The notes beneath the pieces are model-generated. The model ran no database searches. It was not told where the DNA came from and was given only the letters and a program-made list of their open reading frames with translations. The position numbers and the translations under genes were made by a program. A stretch of DNA of 64,000 bases, from positions 22,880 to 86,879 of the forward strand of contig JACVTC010000253.1 in NCBI GenBank assembly GCA_016946835.1, given 5' to 3'. Below are positions 30,512 to 42,200 of this stretch, piece after piece. This stretch comes from Neocallimastix lanati (nom. inval.) (Eukaryota; Neocallimastigomycota; Neocallimastigomycetes; Neocallimastigales; Neocallimastigaceae). Within the stretch, counting starts at the first letter, position 1; the number at the start of each line of letters is the position of its first letter.

Positions 30512-33370
30512 ATGAATTCATTTATACCATCTATTAATTATTCGTCATTAGAAAAACAAAATAGTTTATTTGATATTTTAGAATATATATATGAACAAAT
30601 AAACATTATTAAAAGTAATTCTTTTTTCAACGATAAAATTTGTAGTTTTGAATTAGAATTTAGACTTCGTAGAAAATATGTGAATATAGATTTAAAAGAT
30701 TTTCTTAATGATAATTCTTGTCAATATTCTGAATTTTCTTACAATGAAAATTCAAAAACACGATATAGAATAATATGTAATTCAACTTATCCCTGTACTG
30801 AAAATGAGAACGAAAATGAAACGACAATAACTCCAACTTCACAAAATGAGTTCCAGTTTATGGATATTTCTAAATTTTTAAATTATTTAGAAATCAATAA
30901 AGACCAAGAAATTACAGAAACCCTAAATAATCATATGGAATATACTAAAAAAATTACCATGATGACATTTTATTATTTTATATTTAAAATTAATCTTAGT
31001 ATCGAAGTATTGTTAGATTCATCACAAATTAAAAGGTATTTAAAAATTGAAGACAAAAGTAAAATTGAAAGTAAAAGCATAATTAAAAGTGGAAATAGTA
31101 AAAATATTAAAATAGAAATATTAAATCAAAGTAATTATAAATATGAAAATATTACCAATAAAAATGATAACAACAATAATGACAGTATATTCAATAAAGA
31201 CAGTGTATTCAGTAATGACAGTATTATCAATAAAGACAGTGTATTCAATAATGACAGTATTATCAATAAAGAAAGTGTATTCAATAATAACAGTATTATC
31301 AATAATGACAGTAATTTAAAAACAGAAAGCAAGTACATTGAAAAGAATAAATCAGAAAAAGAGATCACAGAATATGCAATATATAAAGAAATGAACGATA
31401 TAGATGCAAAATTTTCATTATCTATTTTAAAATATATTACACCTATTACTAAGAAAAGACGATCTTTTATGATGAAAAATGGTGCTCTTATTGATATGAC
31501 AGTTTTTGATGATAAGAATCAATTAGAAATTGAATTTATGAATAATACTTATCTTGAAAAAGATAATATTATGAATATGATTCATTCGATTATGGTATCG
31601 TTAGATTGCTCAAATTTCATTCTGGATTATTTATTTTTTTTGATGCCAAATTATGAATTTCAGAAACCAATCACTCCTTCGTTAGATATTTTATATAAAG
31701 AAGCAAAAAATTTAATAAACGATACATTTTATATAGCGGCTAAAACGGATGGATTTCGTCGATTGATAATCATAATAAATAATTTGATGTTTAGTATTTC
31801 AGAAAACTTTCATGTAGAATATATTTGTCAAACAAAGGCCGATAATCATATGGTATTAGATTGTGAATACCTCAATGGTAAATTCATTCCGTTTGACTTA
31901 ATTTATTATAATGATGAAGATTTGAGACATAAATCTTATTCCGATAGAATAAATATTATGAACGCTATTAACTTTGAAGAATTCAATAACAAAATAATAA
32001 AAAAAAATATTACTAAATGTTCCTCTTTTTCGGAATTACAAAATTTCATAATTTCGTTTAATAAATTTGACAATCCATCTATACCAAATGACGGTATCAT
32101 TATTACAAATGGACAATCATCCTATTACGACAATGTAAAAGTTTATAAAATTAAAACTAGAAATACAGTAGATTTACGATTTAATGGAAGATACTTTTAT
32201 GCTCGAGATCATTTAATTAAAAAATCAACAGTAAATTTACCATTCTCGGAATATAAAGAAGTGTGCCTACGCTATCATCAACATAAAAAATTTTATTCAA
32301 TAAAAAATATGAAAAATGTTCCAAATAATAAAGATAATAATAGAAATAATAATAAAAATAATAATAACAAAAGTAATACAGAAATAATAGATAATAAATT
32401 TTATTGTTATTATTATCGTAAACAAGTTGAAATGATTAATGATGTACCAACTAAAACACGTATTGTTACTTATCATTTAGTCAGAGAAAAAAAAGTCCCA
32501 TTCATTGTGGAAATTAATTTAGACAACAATTCATTCGTTAAAGAGCGGAAAGACAAATATACTTCTAATAGCATAAACACCTTTAATAGTATACTAATTG
32601 CTTCCTACCAAAAAGTAAATCTTGAAATATTTACACCTTCTTCAACTGTTTTAATGCGTAAATATCACAATATCATTAAGCAAAATATTCTTCATAAATA
32701 CAAAGGTAATCTATTAGATATAGGAACAGGAAATGGTGGTGATCTTCACAAGTGGAAAAATTTCCGCAAAATTGTTTGTGTTGAACCTGACCGTGAAAAA
32801 ATAAAAGTTATGAAGGAACGTATTTCTAAATCCGAAATTCGTAATCGTATATCAATACTACAAAATATCATTCAGAATGTAGAATTAAACGATATTTATG
32901 ATGTTGCTACTTGCTTTTTCGCTTTAAATGACTTTACGTACAGAGATATTGATAATATGCTTAAAAATATCGGTAGAAATATCAATGGAACTTTTGTAAT
33001 TCTTTTTTTCGACAGTAAGTCATTTAAAGAAAATATTGAATCATCCTCAATCCTATATAAAAAATGTATTATAGATGACATTACTCCTATTAAAAACTTA
33101 TTAGATAAGGAATCTCCTATTTATTTATTAGGTACTTTAAGATATCTTCATAAAGAATGTGATAATATAATGTTAGTTAATATACATAATTCAAACGTTA
33201 TAAATCATTACGAAAATGCCATTCATAGTGAAAAAATAATTGAAATATTCAAAAAACATCATTTCAACATTACTAATCACTACCAAATAGAACCATTTTC
33301 TTTTCTTGACTCATCTCAAAAGTTGTACTCTTCTTATTTGAAAGTAATCGAATTCTCAAACGTGGACTAA
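30512..33370 (+). CDS. mRNA capping enzyme: triphosphatase, guanylyltransferase and guanine-N7 methyltransferase
   Basis: A 952-residue multifunctional capping enzyme. The N-terminal domain is a tunnel-type RNA triphosphatase, with acidic metal-site strands ELEFRLR near residue 46 and QLEIEF near 344. The guanylyltransferase has the nucleotidyl-lysine motif AAKTDGFRR near 408, then a later DGIIITNG segment near 527 and YKIKTRNTVDLRF near 546. The C-terminal methyltransferase has the AdoMet-binding motif LLDIGTGNGGDLHKW near 733 and VEPD after it. The same order is found in ASFV NP868R, poxvirus D1 and the killer-plasmid capping protein. An Asn/Ser/Asp-rich insert with NDSIINKDSVF repeats lies near residues 220-272. 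It would cap transcripts made by the element's own polymerase, which supports transcription outside the nucleus. Confidence 0.94.
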   Translation: MNSFIPSINYSSLEKQNSLFDILEYIYEQINIIKSNSFFNDKICSFELEFRLRRKYVNIDLKDFLNDNSCQYSEFSYNENSKTRYRIICNSTYPCTENENENETTITPTSQNEFQFMDISKFLNYLEINKDQEITETLNNHMEYTKKITMMTFYYFIFKINLSIEVLLDSSQIKRYLKIEDKSKIESKSIIKSGNSKNIKIEILNQSNYKYENITNKNDNNNNDSIFNKDSVFSNDSIINKDSVFNNDSIINKESVFNNNSIINNDSNLKTESKYIEKNKSEKEITEYAIYKEMNDIDAKFSLSILKYITPITKKRRSFMMKNGALIDMTVFDDKNQLEIEFMNNTYLEKDNIMNMIHSIMVSLDCSNFILDYLFFLMPNYEFQKPITPSLDILYKEAKNLINDTFYIAAKTDGFRRLIIIINNLMFSISENFHVEYICQTKADNHMVLDCEYLNGKFIPFDLIYYNDEDLRHKSYSDRINIMNAINFEEFNNKIIKKNITKCSSFSELQNFIISFNKFDNPSIPNDGIIITNGQSSYYDNVKVYKIKTRNTVDLRFNGRYFYARDHLIKKSTVNLPFSEYKEVCLRYHQHKKFYSIKNMKNVPNNKDNNRNNNKNNNNKSNTEIIDNKFYCYYYRKQVEMINDVPTKTRIVTYHLVREKKVPFIVEINLDNNSFVKERKDKYTSNSINTFNSILIASYQKVNLEIFTPSSTVLMRKYHNIIKQNILHKYKGNLLDIGTGNGGDLHKWKNFRKIVCVEPDREKIKVMKERISKSEIRNRISILQNIIQNVELNDIYDVATCFFALNDFTYRDIDNMLKNIGRNINGTFVILFFDSKSFKENIESSSILYKKCIIDDITPIKNLLDKESPIYLLGTLRYLHKECDNIMLVNIHNSNVINHYENAIHSEKIIEIFKKHHFNITNHYQIEPFSFLDSSQKLYSSYLKVIEFSNVD
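31185..31320 (+). repeat. In-frame tandem repeat in the capping enzyme gene
   Basis: Degenerate units of about 33 bases encode NDSIINKDSVF-type repeats between the triphosphatase strands, about four copies. The frame is kept. This is one of several such expansions in core enzymes of the element. Confidence 0.75.
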
Positions 33371-33585
33371 TTAATTTTTTTATTAAAAAAAAATGTATTT
33401 TAAAAAAGAAATAATAAATTATATTAAAATATCATATAAATCTTTTTATAATATTTTTTTAAAATAAAAAATAAATTATAATATTTATAATAATTTATAA
33501 GATAGGACGTAATATAAAATAATTTTTAACATTTAAGAGTGTATTAAATTATAATAAAAATTAATTTTTGAATAAATATATGTAT

Positions 33586-33588
<3 letters not shown>

Positions 33589-33622
<34 letters not shown>
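33589..33622. repeat. (AT)n dinucleotide tract
   Basis: An uninterrupted alternating AT tract of about 34 bases. Such tracts unwind or extrude cruciforms easily and also vary in length by slippage. Confidence 0.9.
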
Positions 33623-33624
<2 letters not shown>

Positions 33625-34156
33625 CAAAAAATATTCTTATTATGATTATGAAGTTATTTTATTTTTTAATAGTAATTAATTATATTTTTATATATAAATA
33701 TATTTTTATATCTGAGAATACAAAAATGCTCATTAAATAATGTAAAATTTTGTTTATTTTTATTAATGATACCTTTCATATATTTAACCAAATTGCCTCA
33801 TTTTTGAGGTTAATTTTAACAAATTAAAATATGAAATGAAAAACTCTGATAACTAAAGTAAAATATTCTTATTAATCTATATTGACTTTAATAATATCTT
33901 GTCATATATAATTATTATCTTATATTTAAATTCTTTTTGTTATTATATTTACTATGATCTTTAAATACAACATATAAATAAAATTTTAAAAAAGCATGCC
34001 TTAATATAAAAATTTATTTTTATAAAAATAAAATATTTTTTAAAGAAAAATAATTATATATTTTTACATTTAAATATTTATTAATATTATTTTTTAAATA
34101 TATCTTTATTTTATTTTATTTAATTTTTCAATTTCTTTCAAATTAAATTTAACTTA

Positions 34157-34192
34157 AATAATTTATAACTTAATTAAGTTATAAATTATTTG
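34157..34192. repeat. Perfect 36-bp palindrome
   Basis: Two 18-base arms, AAATAATTTATAACTTAA and its reverse complement, abut with no spacer. The match is exact over all 36 bases. It lies in the gap between the convergent capping enzyme and 237-residue protein genes. As DNA it could form a cruciform; as RNA it could form a two-way 3'-end hairpin. Chance palindromes are commoner in A/T-rich DNA, but a spacerless match this long is unusual. Confidence 0.85.
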
Positions 34193-34700
34193 AATAATAA
34201 TAAAAAATAAAAAGAAAAAAAATAAAATAAAAACAAAAAAAAAAAAAAAACATATAAATAGATATTTTTTTTTGTTTATCTAAAAATATATCGAGTAGTA
34301 AAAATTTGGTATTGAATTTTAAAAAAATATCTTATTTGTTTAGATATTTTACTTGTAACTTTTTATATAAAATGTAATAGATTTTATTTTATTTTTATTT
34401 TTATAGAGAGTAAAAAATATTTATTTATTATTATTTATATATCAATATTTTTTTCAAATATATACATTTGTTTTATTAAACTTGATAGAATTTTTCTTTT
34501 TTTATTTTTTTTTTAATTTAATCTTTTATTACTTTCTTTAATTTATTCTATTATAATTAATTTATTTTATTAATTATTATTTTCTAATTTGTTATTATTT
34601 TAATTATTAGAATTTTATTATTAAATATTTTAATATAAACTAAAACTATAGTTTATTATTTGTTATTTATACGTTTAGTAATACACTTTATTATTTATTA

Positions 34701-35414
34701 TTATATTATTATAATAAGGGGTACTAATGAAGATAAAATTGATAAAATTAATATAACACTACTTTTTTTAATAGTATCAGCATCACTTGTAATTTGTAAA
34801 GATGTATTTTGTAAAAATCTACAATCGTCACTTTCTAATTTTTTAACTACATTATTATATGAATTTAATTCATGATAGTTAAATGCTCCTTCAGTAAATG
34901 ATAAATTTTCGTAAGTTAATAAATGATCGATTTTAATTTTTTTAGCTACTTTAATAAAAGAGTCCGCACAAATTTTTGATTTACAAGTATCCTTTATAAA
35001 ATCATAATCATAATCTTCACTTATCACAAATATACCAAGTGGGCATAAATTATCTTCTTCATCGGTTAAACAAGTTAATTCTTTAATAATGGTCATATAT
35101 TCTATATTAATTGGTTGATAGTATTCTTTAATTGTAGGTTCATTTTTACAGTTTGGAAGATAATTTAATGGATTTTTATAAAAATTTTGACATTTTTCAG
35201 ATTTAAAAGTAGAACATAATTGTTTATAATTAGTTTTAGTAACTTCATCCATACATTCAATATATTCCGAAATATTTAGCTCTTCAGTACAGGCTTCACT
35301 TAATCCTTCATTAAACAAGTCTTCATTAAAAGTTGCACCTCTTTTTACATTAATACTGTTAACATTACAAGAACTAACGATTACTAAATAAAAAAACAAA
35401 TAAATAATTTTCAT
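34701..35414 (-). CDS. Secreted Cys-rich protein with probable GPI anchor
   Basis: A 237-residue protein, unrecognised by family. It begins with a hydrophobic signal peptide (about residues 1-20) followed by a Lys-Arg pair at 24-25 that would suit Kex2-type processing. The mature part has about ten cysteines, including IECMDEV, KCQNFY and LCPLG segments, suggesting a disulfide-bonded extracellular domain. The C-terminus is a hydrophobic tail (SSVILILSILSSLVPLIIII) with no charged residues after it, the form of a GPI-anchor signal. It would sit on the fungal cell surface. It heads the secreted-protein block and could be a surface receptor, protector or adhesin; function is unknown. Confidence 0.82.
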   Translation of the reverse strand: MKIIYLFFYLVIVSSCNVNSINVKRGATFNEDLFNEGLSEACTEELNISEYIECMDEVTKTNYKQLCSTFKSEKCQNFYKNPLNYLPNCKNEPTIKEYYQPINIEYMTIIKELTCLTDEEDNLCPLGIFVISEDYDYDFIKDTCKSKICADSFIKVAKKIKIDHLLTYENLSFTEGAFNYHELNSYNNVVKKLESDDCRFLQNTSLQITSDADTIKKSSVILILSILSSLVPLIIII

Positions 35415-36277
35415 TTTAATATTTATATAATTTAACTTTAGTAATATTTATTATATATTTATATTAAATTTAAATTATACAAACATATTACTATTCTTTA
35501 TATAAACTCTATTAAACTAAATTAAAAATTATTATTATTTTTTTTTTTTTGAATATTTTTAATTAAATCATTTTAAATTAAAATAAAAAATATTAAAATA
35601 TTATATTATTATATAATTACAGTTTATATTAAATTTTTAATATTTAAAAAATTAAATAAATCATTATCAATTCAATAAATATTTTAATATACTTAATAAG
35701 TATATTATATATTTATAATAATTTATTTATTTCTATTAAAAATGTTTTTTAATATTGAATTTTAAAATTAAAATAAAAATGGAATAAATAAATATACTAA
35801 TAGTAACAATCACCAGTTTAATAAAATATTAATAATGATATTATATTTTATAATTTAATTAATGTATTAATTTTTTTTTTAAAAATTTTTTTTAAATATT
35901 ATATATATAAAGCTTAAAAAGAAAATAAAATATTTATACTTGATATTATATTAAGTAATAATAATATTTTATTTATAAATTTTTAAAAAAAATAAATTAT
36001 AAATATAATTTATTTTTCAATATCATTATACCATTATATATAATATTCATATTTAAATTATATAAATATTATTATATAGAAATATATATTTTTTTCATTG
36101 TTAATTACAATATAAATTATTTATAAAATAATAGTAAGTTTTATAATGTCTCTGATATTAAATTATATATAATTTATATTAAACTGAACTTTTTTTTTTT
36201 TTTATTATATTTATTTTTATAATTTTAGAAAAAGAGTTTTAAAACATTTTCTTTAAAATTTATTTATGTCTTGTTTT
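35415..36277. other. Non-coding spacer between two minus-strand secreted-protein genes
   Basis: An 863-base A/T-rich spacer. It should contain the promoter of the 237-residue protein gene. I see only poly-A and poly-T runs and short ATATAT words, with no open frame or notable repeat. Confidence 0.45.
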
Positions 36278-39200
36278 TTATTTTTTACCAGTAGTTTTAG
36301 TTATTGATTTATTGTGTGATATTCTCAATTCTTTATTATTTTTGTTAATATTATTGTTAATAAGATTATGATTATGAACAACATTCAAAGTATTTTGATT
36401 ATATTTAAATTGTGGAACACCTCTTTCATTATTAAATAATTGAGCATTATTATTTATATATCCCGAGACACATTTAGTAACAATACTAAATTCGTTTGTA
36501 AATGTACTAAAAGTATTTTGGTTTTCTCGTCCAGCCATTTTAGCAAGTTTATATGAAGTAATTTGAATATCAGAAGTAAATTTATTAGCAGCATTATTTA
36601 TTTTGGATTTAATGTCATCAGTTAACTGGTTGCTATTTTTTAAATTAGTTTCAAATTCATTCATTGCTGTAAACATTTCTTTGTAATTCGAAGCTCCTTT
36701 GTACATAGTACGAACATTGACAATATTTTTATTATCATCTTCTGTTGCTAAAGGAGTTAAATTTGGATTATATGAAGCAACAACAGATAAAGCAGAAAAG
36801 AATTGAGAACTATGATATGTATCAATAGATTGTATATTCTTTTGAACATGCTTAAATCTTAATTTATTGTAATTGTGTTCAAGTTCATTAATATGATTTT
36901 GGTCTCTACTAGCTGGAGATTGATAATTAACATAATTATATTTTAAACTATAAGATTGTTGGAGTATTCTATAAGTAGAATCATCTGCATTGTTTATCAA
37001 TTGTGAAACAAATTCTGCTTTACTTGTAAATGAAGTGCCGTCTTTATTGAATTTGGACAAAACGGTATTAGAAGCTTCATAAACGGTGTTACCTCCCCAA
37101 ATGAACTTGTTTCCAGAATTTATTTTAATATCAGAATTATATAGAGAAGGATTAGCTTTAGCAATAGTTAACATTGCTTCATTAAATTGTCTATTCATAA
37201 CAAAATTAACTCTATTATTAAATTCGTTGTCAAATTCAATGATATTAATTGGTGAATTATTATTTATATCGTTACTGTAAATTTTATTATTGTATATAGC
37301 AGTTGCTGCTAAATCATTATAAGCAGATGATAAAGAAACAATATTTAGAGTAGCTAATTCATGACCAATATGAGATGAAAATTTTTTTAGTTCATCGATT
37401 TGATTATTAATATGTGTATTTATATTATTAATTAGCTTGTATAATTTATTATCTAAGTATTTACTAGGGGAATTATTAATTTGATGCTCCATACCTTTTA
37501 ATATGAATTTTTTATCATCAGCAGAAATGGAATTATCTTTAATTGCATCTAATATATTTACGTTTTCTGCCGGTTCTAAACCTGGTACTTTCACAATATT
37601 TTCCGATTGTTTAACATTTTTACTAAAAGAGTTTTCAATAGCCAATTTTTCTGAAATTGCGTTGTATAAGCGATGAACAATTTCACTATTAACCGATGTA
37701 TTTTGATTGAGTCCATACTCCATTTCATTAATTGAATGTAATTCACTTAAATTATCATATATATTTATCAGATCATCATTGTAAGTTTCATCTAAAGAAG
37801 GTATCTTTTTAATTAATTTTTCAACAGCTTCTTTTATATCAACAGAATCAAAGACTATACTATTTGGGTCAATTTCTGATGACATACTGTTTCCATCAAT
37901 TTTTGTTCCAATACTATCAATTGGATTACCTTCATTTTGACTAACTATTCTTTTAATACTATTAAGTGTATGAATAAATTTTTCTCTATTTAATTTTGAT
38001 TGGGAATTTTTATTATAATCCATTCGATATCGTCTAAGTGAGTTATCACTCTCTTCACCAAAATGCTCGTAATGATAATTATATGATCTAGTTAAATCCG
38101 TTTCCATAGAACTTACCATTTCAGGAGTAATATTTTTATTAAGAGGATCATTAACATAATCAGAATCAGATAACATATTTTTATATTCGTTTATTACAAT
38201 ATTAAAATTAGCTAAAAATACTTCACTTTCAGATTCTGAAAATTCATGAATATGCTCATAATATGTATTAGTCAATTTTTTCCATACATCAGCGATTGAT
38301 TCAGAATTTTCATAAAGGTTTTTGGGATTTGAAATATCACTAACACTATTGTAATTAGGAAATATTTTATGATCAATTCCTTTATCTTTGAAAGATTTCA
38401 GCGTTTCTAACGAAATTTTATCAACATCGACGTTTGTTATTATTTTAGGAACTGTGTGGCATGAATTACCAGATGAAGCTCTTTTAGAAATTTTATGAAA
38501 TTGGCAATTACCACTACTACCACGATTTGCATTACTAACAACATTTTCATATAATCCCATCTGATTTTTTATTCGTACTAAATGATCTTTCTCAATTGAA
38601 TACCCTATAGCTGATCCATCTCTGTTTATTGCATAGAGACGTTGCTGTAATCCTTTTTCATTCATTCCTTTAACCATTTGCACATTAATTTCTTTATTAC
38701 GAATATCACTTTCACGTCTTTCATCATTTATAGTATTAAGTAAATCCGAAGATATACTTTCTGTAGTTTTTAAATTTTTATTAGAATCTTTCCATAAAAC
38801 ATTATCATAAAAATCTAATTTAGGAAATTTATTATTAAAAGTATTTTTTAAGTTATTAAAGCTTTTTATTATAGAATTATCAACGTTTTTTTGCTTAAGA
38901 TAACTTCGTTGTTCGTTAACATCATAATCATTTTTTTCAACAAAATTAATTAACTTATTTGCGGTTTTTATAGTAGATTCTGTCTTTTTAAGATCTTCCC
39001 TTAGTCTATTTGTAATATCTTTTAGGAATTTTTTATTATTTTCTTCATAAGGTTCATTAAGAGCTATTTCAATTTTATTTTGTAAATCCGAATATGTAAT
39101 ATCATCTAATTTTAATCCCTTTTTTATGTTACCATTCTTGTTATTAGACAATTGTTGTACAGTGTAAAGATTAGCAAGCTTTTCTGCTAGTTCTTTCTGA

Positions 39201-42200
39201 TCCATACCATCATAATTTTTTAATCTCTTATATAGTGATTGCATAGATTGATAATTTTTGCAAGATTTTTCATAAAGATCAACCATATTATATAAAAGCA
39301 TAGTATTACGCCAATGATTTGGATCATTAAATTTAGAACCATCAGGATTAAAATAATTTTCATTATTTATTAAAGTAATATATAATTCATTTAGTTGCTC
39401 ATTTAAATTTTCATTTTTTTGGGTATCAATTAATGAATTTAAAAAATTTTCTAAACTATTACTACATTCATCTTTATTATAAAGATATTTACCAACAATA
39501 TTATTATTTAATTTTGTTTTATCAATTAATATTTCATCTGTTTCTGAATTTTTATAACAATAACCAATAGCATTAAAATGAACACGATTCCCCAAATCAA
39601 TATCATTTTCTTGCGGAATATATAAATCTTGATCTTTTCCTGCACTAACTTTTGAAAATATAGCTCCTGATTTTACCATAACATCATATTCATAGTCTTC
39701 TAAATATCCATTATTACCTGAATTATTAGGATTATTTATATTTTTATTAAAGCAATTAGTTATTGAATGCAAAGTTTTAGTGTTACCATCATTATCATTA
39801 GTAGCAAAAGAAATACTATTAATATTTTCATTAAATAGTTGATTAAAACATTTATGATTTAATATATTGGTAATTGCATTTCTCAATGGTTTATCATTAC
39901 CATTATTTGTTATCGGTTTATGCTGTCTCATACGTTCAACAATTTGATCTTTATATTCTTCATTTATATCGATATAATTATCTAACATTTTTTTTAATTT
40001 TTTTATATCATCATCATTCATATTTCTATCTATTAAAGTTCTTTTAATTAAATTCATATCAAATAAATTTATATTTAAATCTTGATAAAAGCATTTACGA
40101 TCTAATATATTAATAATCGCATTTCGCAATGGTCTATCATTACCATTATTTGTTATCGGTTCATGGTTTTTCATACGGTTAACAATTTGATTCTTATATT
40201 CTTCATTTATATCGATATTATTATCTAGCATCTTTTTTAATTTATTTATATCATCATCATTCATATTCTCATCTATTAAAGTCCTTTCAATTATACTTAA
40301 ATCAAACGAATTATTTATTTGGTTAAGGTTTTCATAATCCTTAATAAAAAGGTTATTCAATATTGATTTAACAATAAAGTCATTATTATTAGGAGAATTT
40401 AATTTTTTATTACTATTAATAATATTTTGTGCTACATTATTATATTCATTCGAATTATTGTCTAACCCTAAAACAGCATTTATAGCTCTTTTAACCCTTA
40501 CTTGATATATCGACAGTAAATTATTATTATTATTTCTACTATCAGAATTTAATGTATCTATTAATAAATTACCATCTCTATCACTATAAACGTCTCTTTT
40601 AAACTCATTAAATATTCTTTCAGCTAATTGTGCATTATTAACATTATTATTGTGACCATCGAGAGCATCTTTAATAGATTTAATAAATTTAGAGTCGCTG
40701 TATTCAATTTTTTTATTCATAATAAAATTTTCCTCATAAATTTTTTTACTTATTCTATTTATTTTTTCATTTCTATTTTCTATATTTCCAAGACCATTTG
40801 ATGTTAATGTATTATCTACTATTTGATTAAGTTTTTCACTCAGTAATATTTCAGAATTAATATTTATTGCATTATAGTTATAACCATTATTTCTATCGTG
40901 ATTTAAGTTATTCATAAATTCTAATACAGATATATTTTTTCCATTTACAGATACAGTTTCAGAATTTAAATTATTAATTAATTCATTAACCAAATTATCA
41001 TTAACAATATTAATATCTTCTTCCAAAAAGTTTCTAATCTTATTTTTATACTCTTCTTCATTAAATACACCATTTTCAGCTATATTTAGGATTTTTTCCA
41101 TTACTTTATTAGTTAATATTTGAATACTATAATTAGATACACCTTGATCATTGTTTGAATTTATATAATTATGAAGCATTTCATATAACCTATTTCTTAT
41201 TCTATCTAATACTTCTTGATCATTTATATTACTAAAATAGCTTCCTATATCAAGCATAAAAGAAGTATTTTTTTGATATCCATTTTTTATATATGAATAT
41301 CTAGTATTTGCTTCATTCATAATATTATTAATACGATTCTCAATCATATTATTTATAGAATTTTTAATATTATTATCAGAGTAATTAATTTTATTATAAA
41401 ATGGTATTTCCTTATGAATAAAATTTGTATTTATTGTTAATTTTTGTTTTCCATCGCTATACGATTCTTTTATTGTAAATGGATGAATTAATCTTTCATT
41501 ATTCTGATCATTGATAACTAAATGATAATTCTTTTCATTATTATCAGTTTCACTTTTAATAATTGTAAATTTAACCTTATTTGCGTCCACATTTTCAAAA
41601 TAATGATTACAAGTTATACGTTGTTTACATGTAGTAAATATCGCTTTAATTACATTCTTCGAAATTTTATTTTTATCAACCTTAAATTTATTAAGTACAT
41701 TTTCAACTTTGGTAATTCTATTATTCATATAATCTATAAATGCTTCATGAAATAAATTTGTATTTTTATCATCACCATAATAATTTATTGTTTTTGATTT
41801 TCCATCATTAATGAAAGCTATATTTTCATTATTACCTGAACTAGATAGTAATTCCCTAATAACATCTCTTCCATTTGTCACATCATTAATTTTTTCAATA
41901 ATAATATTTTGAATTAATAATTTTTCATTTTCTGACATATCATCAAAATCATTTAAATCATCAAAATTTTCTAATTCAAAATATTCATTAAAAGCTCGTT
42001 TTGCTGCAGGAAATAAAACATTTTCATAATATTTGATAGCGTCTTTTTCACTTAAAAATCTTAATTCTGGAATTATATCATAAATAGATACATCAATAAG
42101 ATTATTTGAAGAACGGTTATTTTCATTATTATCTCTTATATTAAATATATAAGGTTTACCAGTTTCTGGATCAAGTCTAGGTCTACATTTTGATTTATGA

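Larger units (their letters stand above)
33371..34700. other. Large intergenic region between the core block and the secreted-protein block
   Basis: A 1330-base gene-free region between convergent genes. It holds a perfect (AT)17 tract at 33589-33622, a small G/C hairpin CCTCA-TTTT-TGAGG at 33796-33809, a perfect 36-bp palindrome at 34157-34192, and poly-A and poly-T runs. It is a candidate for an origin, a segregation or resolution site, or a two-way transcription terminator. None of these is shown by the sequence alone. Confidence 0.55.

Noticed and set aside
33796-33809. Rho-independent-type terminator hairpin
   Set aside because: The stem is only five base pairs, lies over 400 bases after the capping enzyme stop, and this terminator type is not expected in a fungal cytoplasmic element.
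34660-34875. 71-codon plus-strand open frame
   Set aside because: It is antisense to the 3' part of the Cys-rich secreted protein gene, with a biased hydrophobic translation and no independent support.
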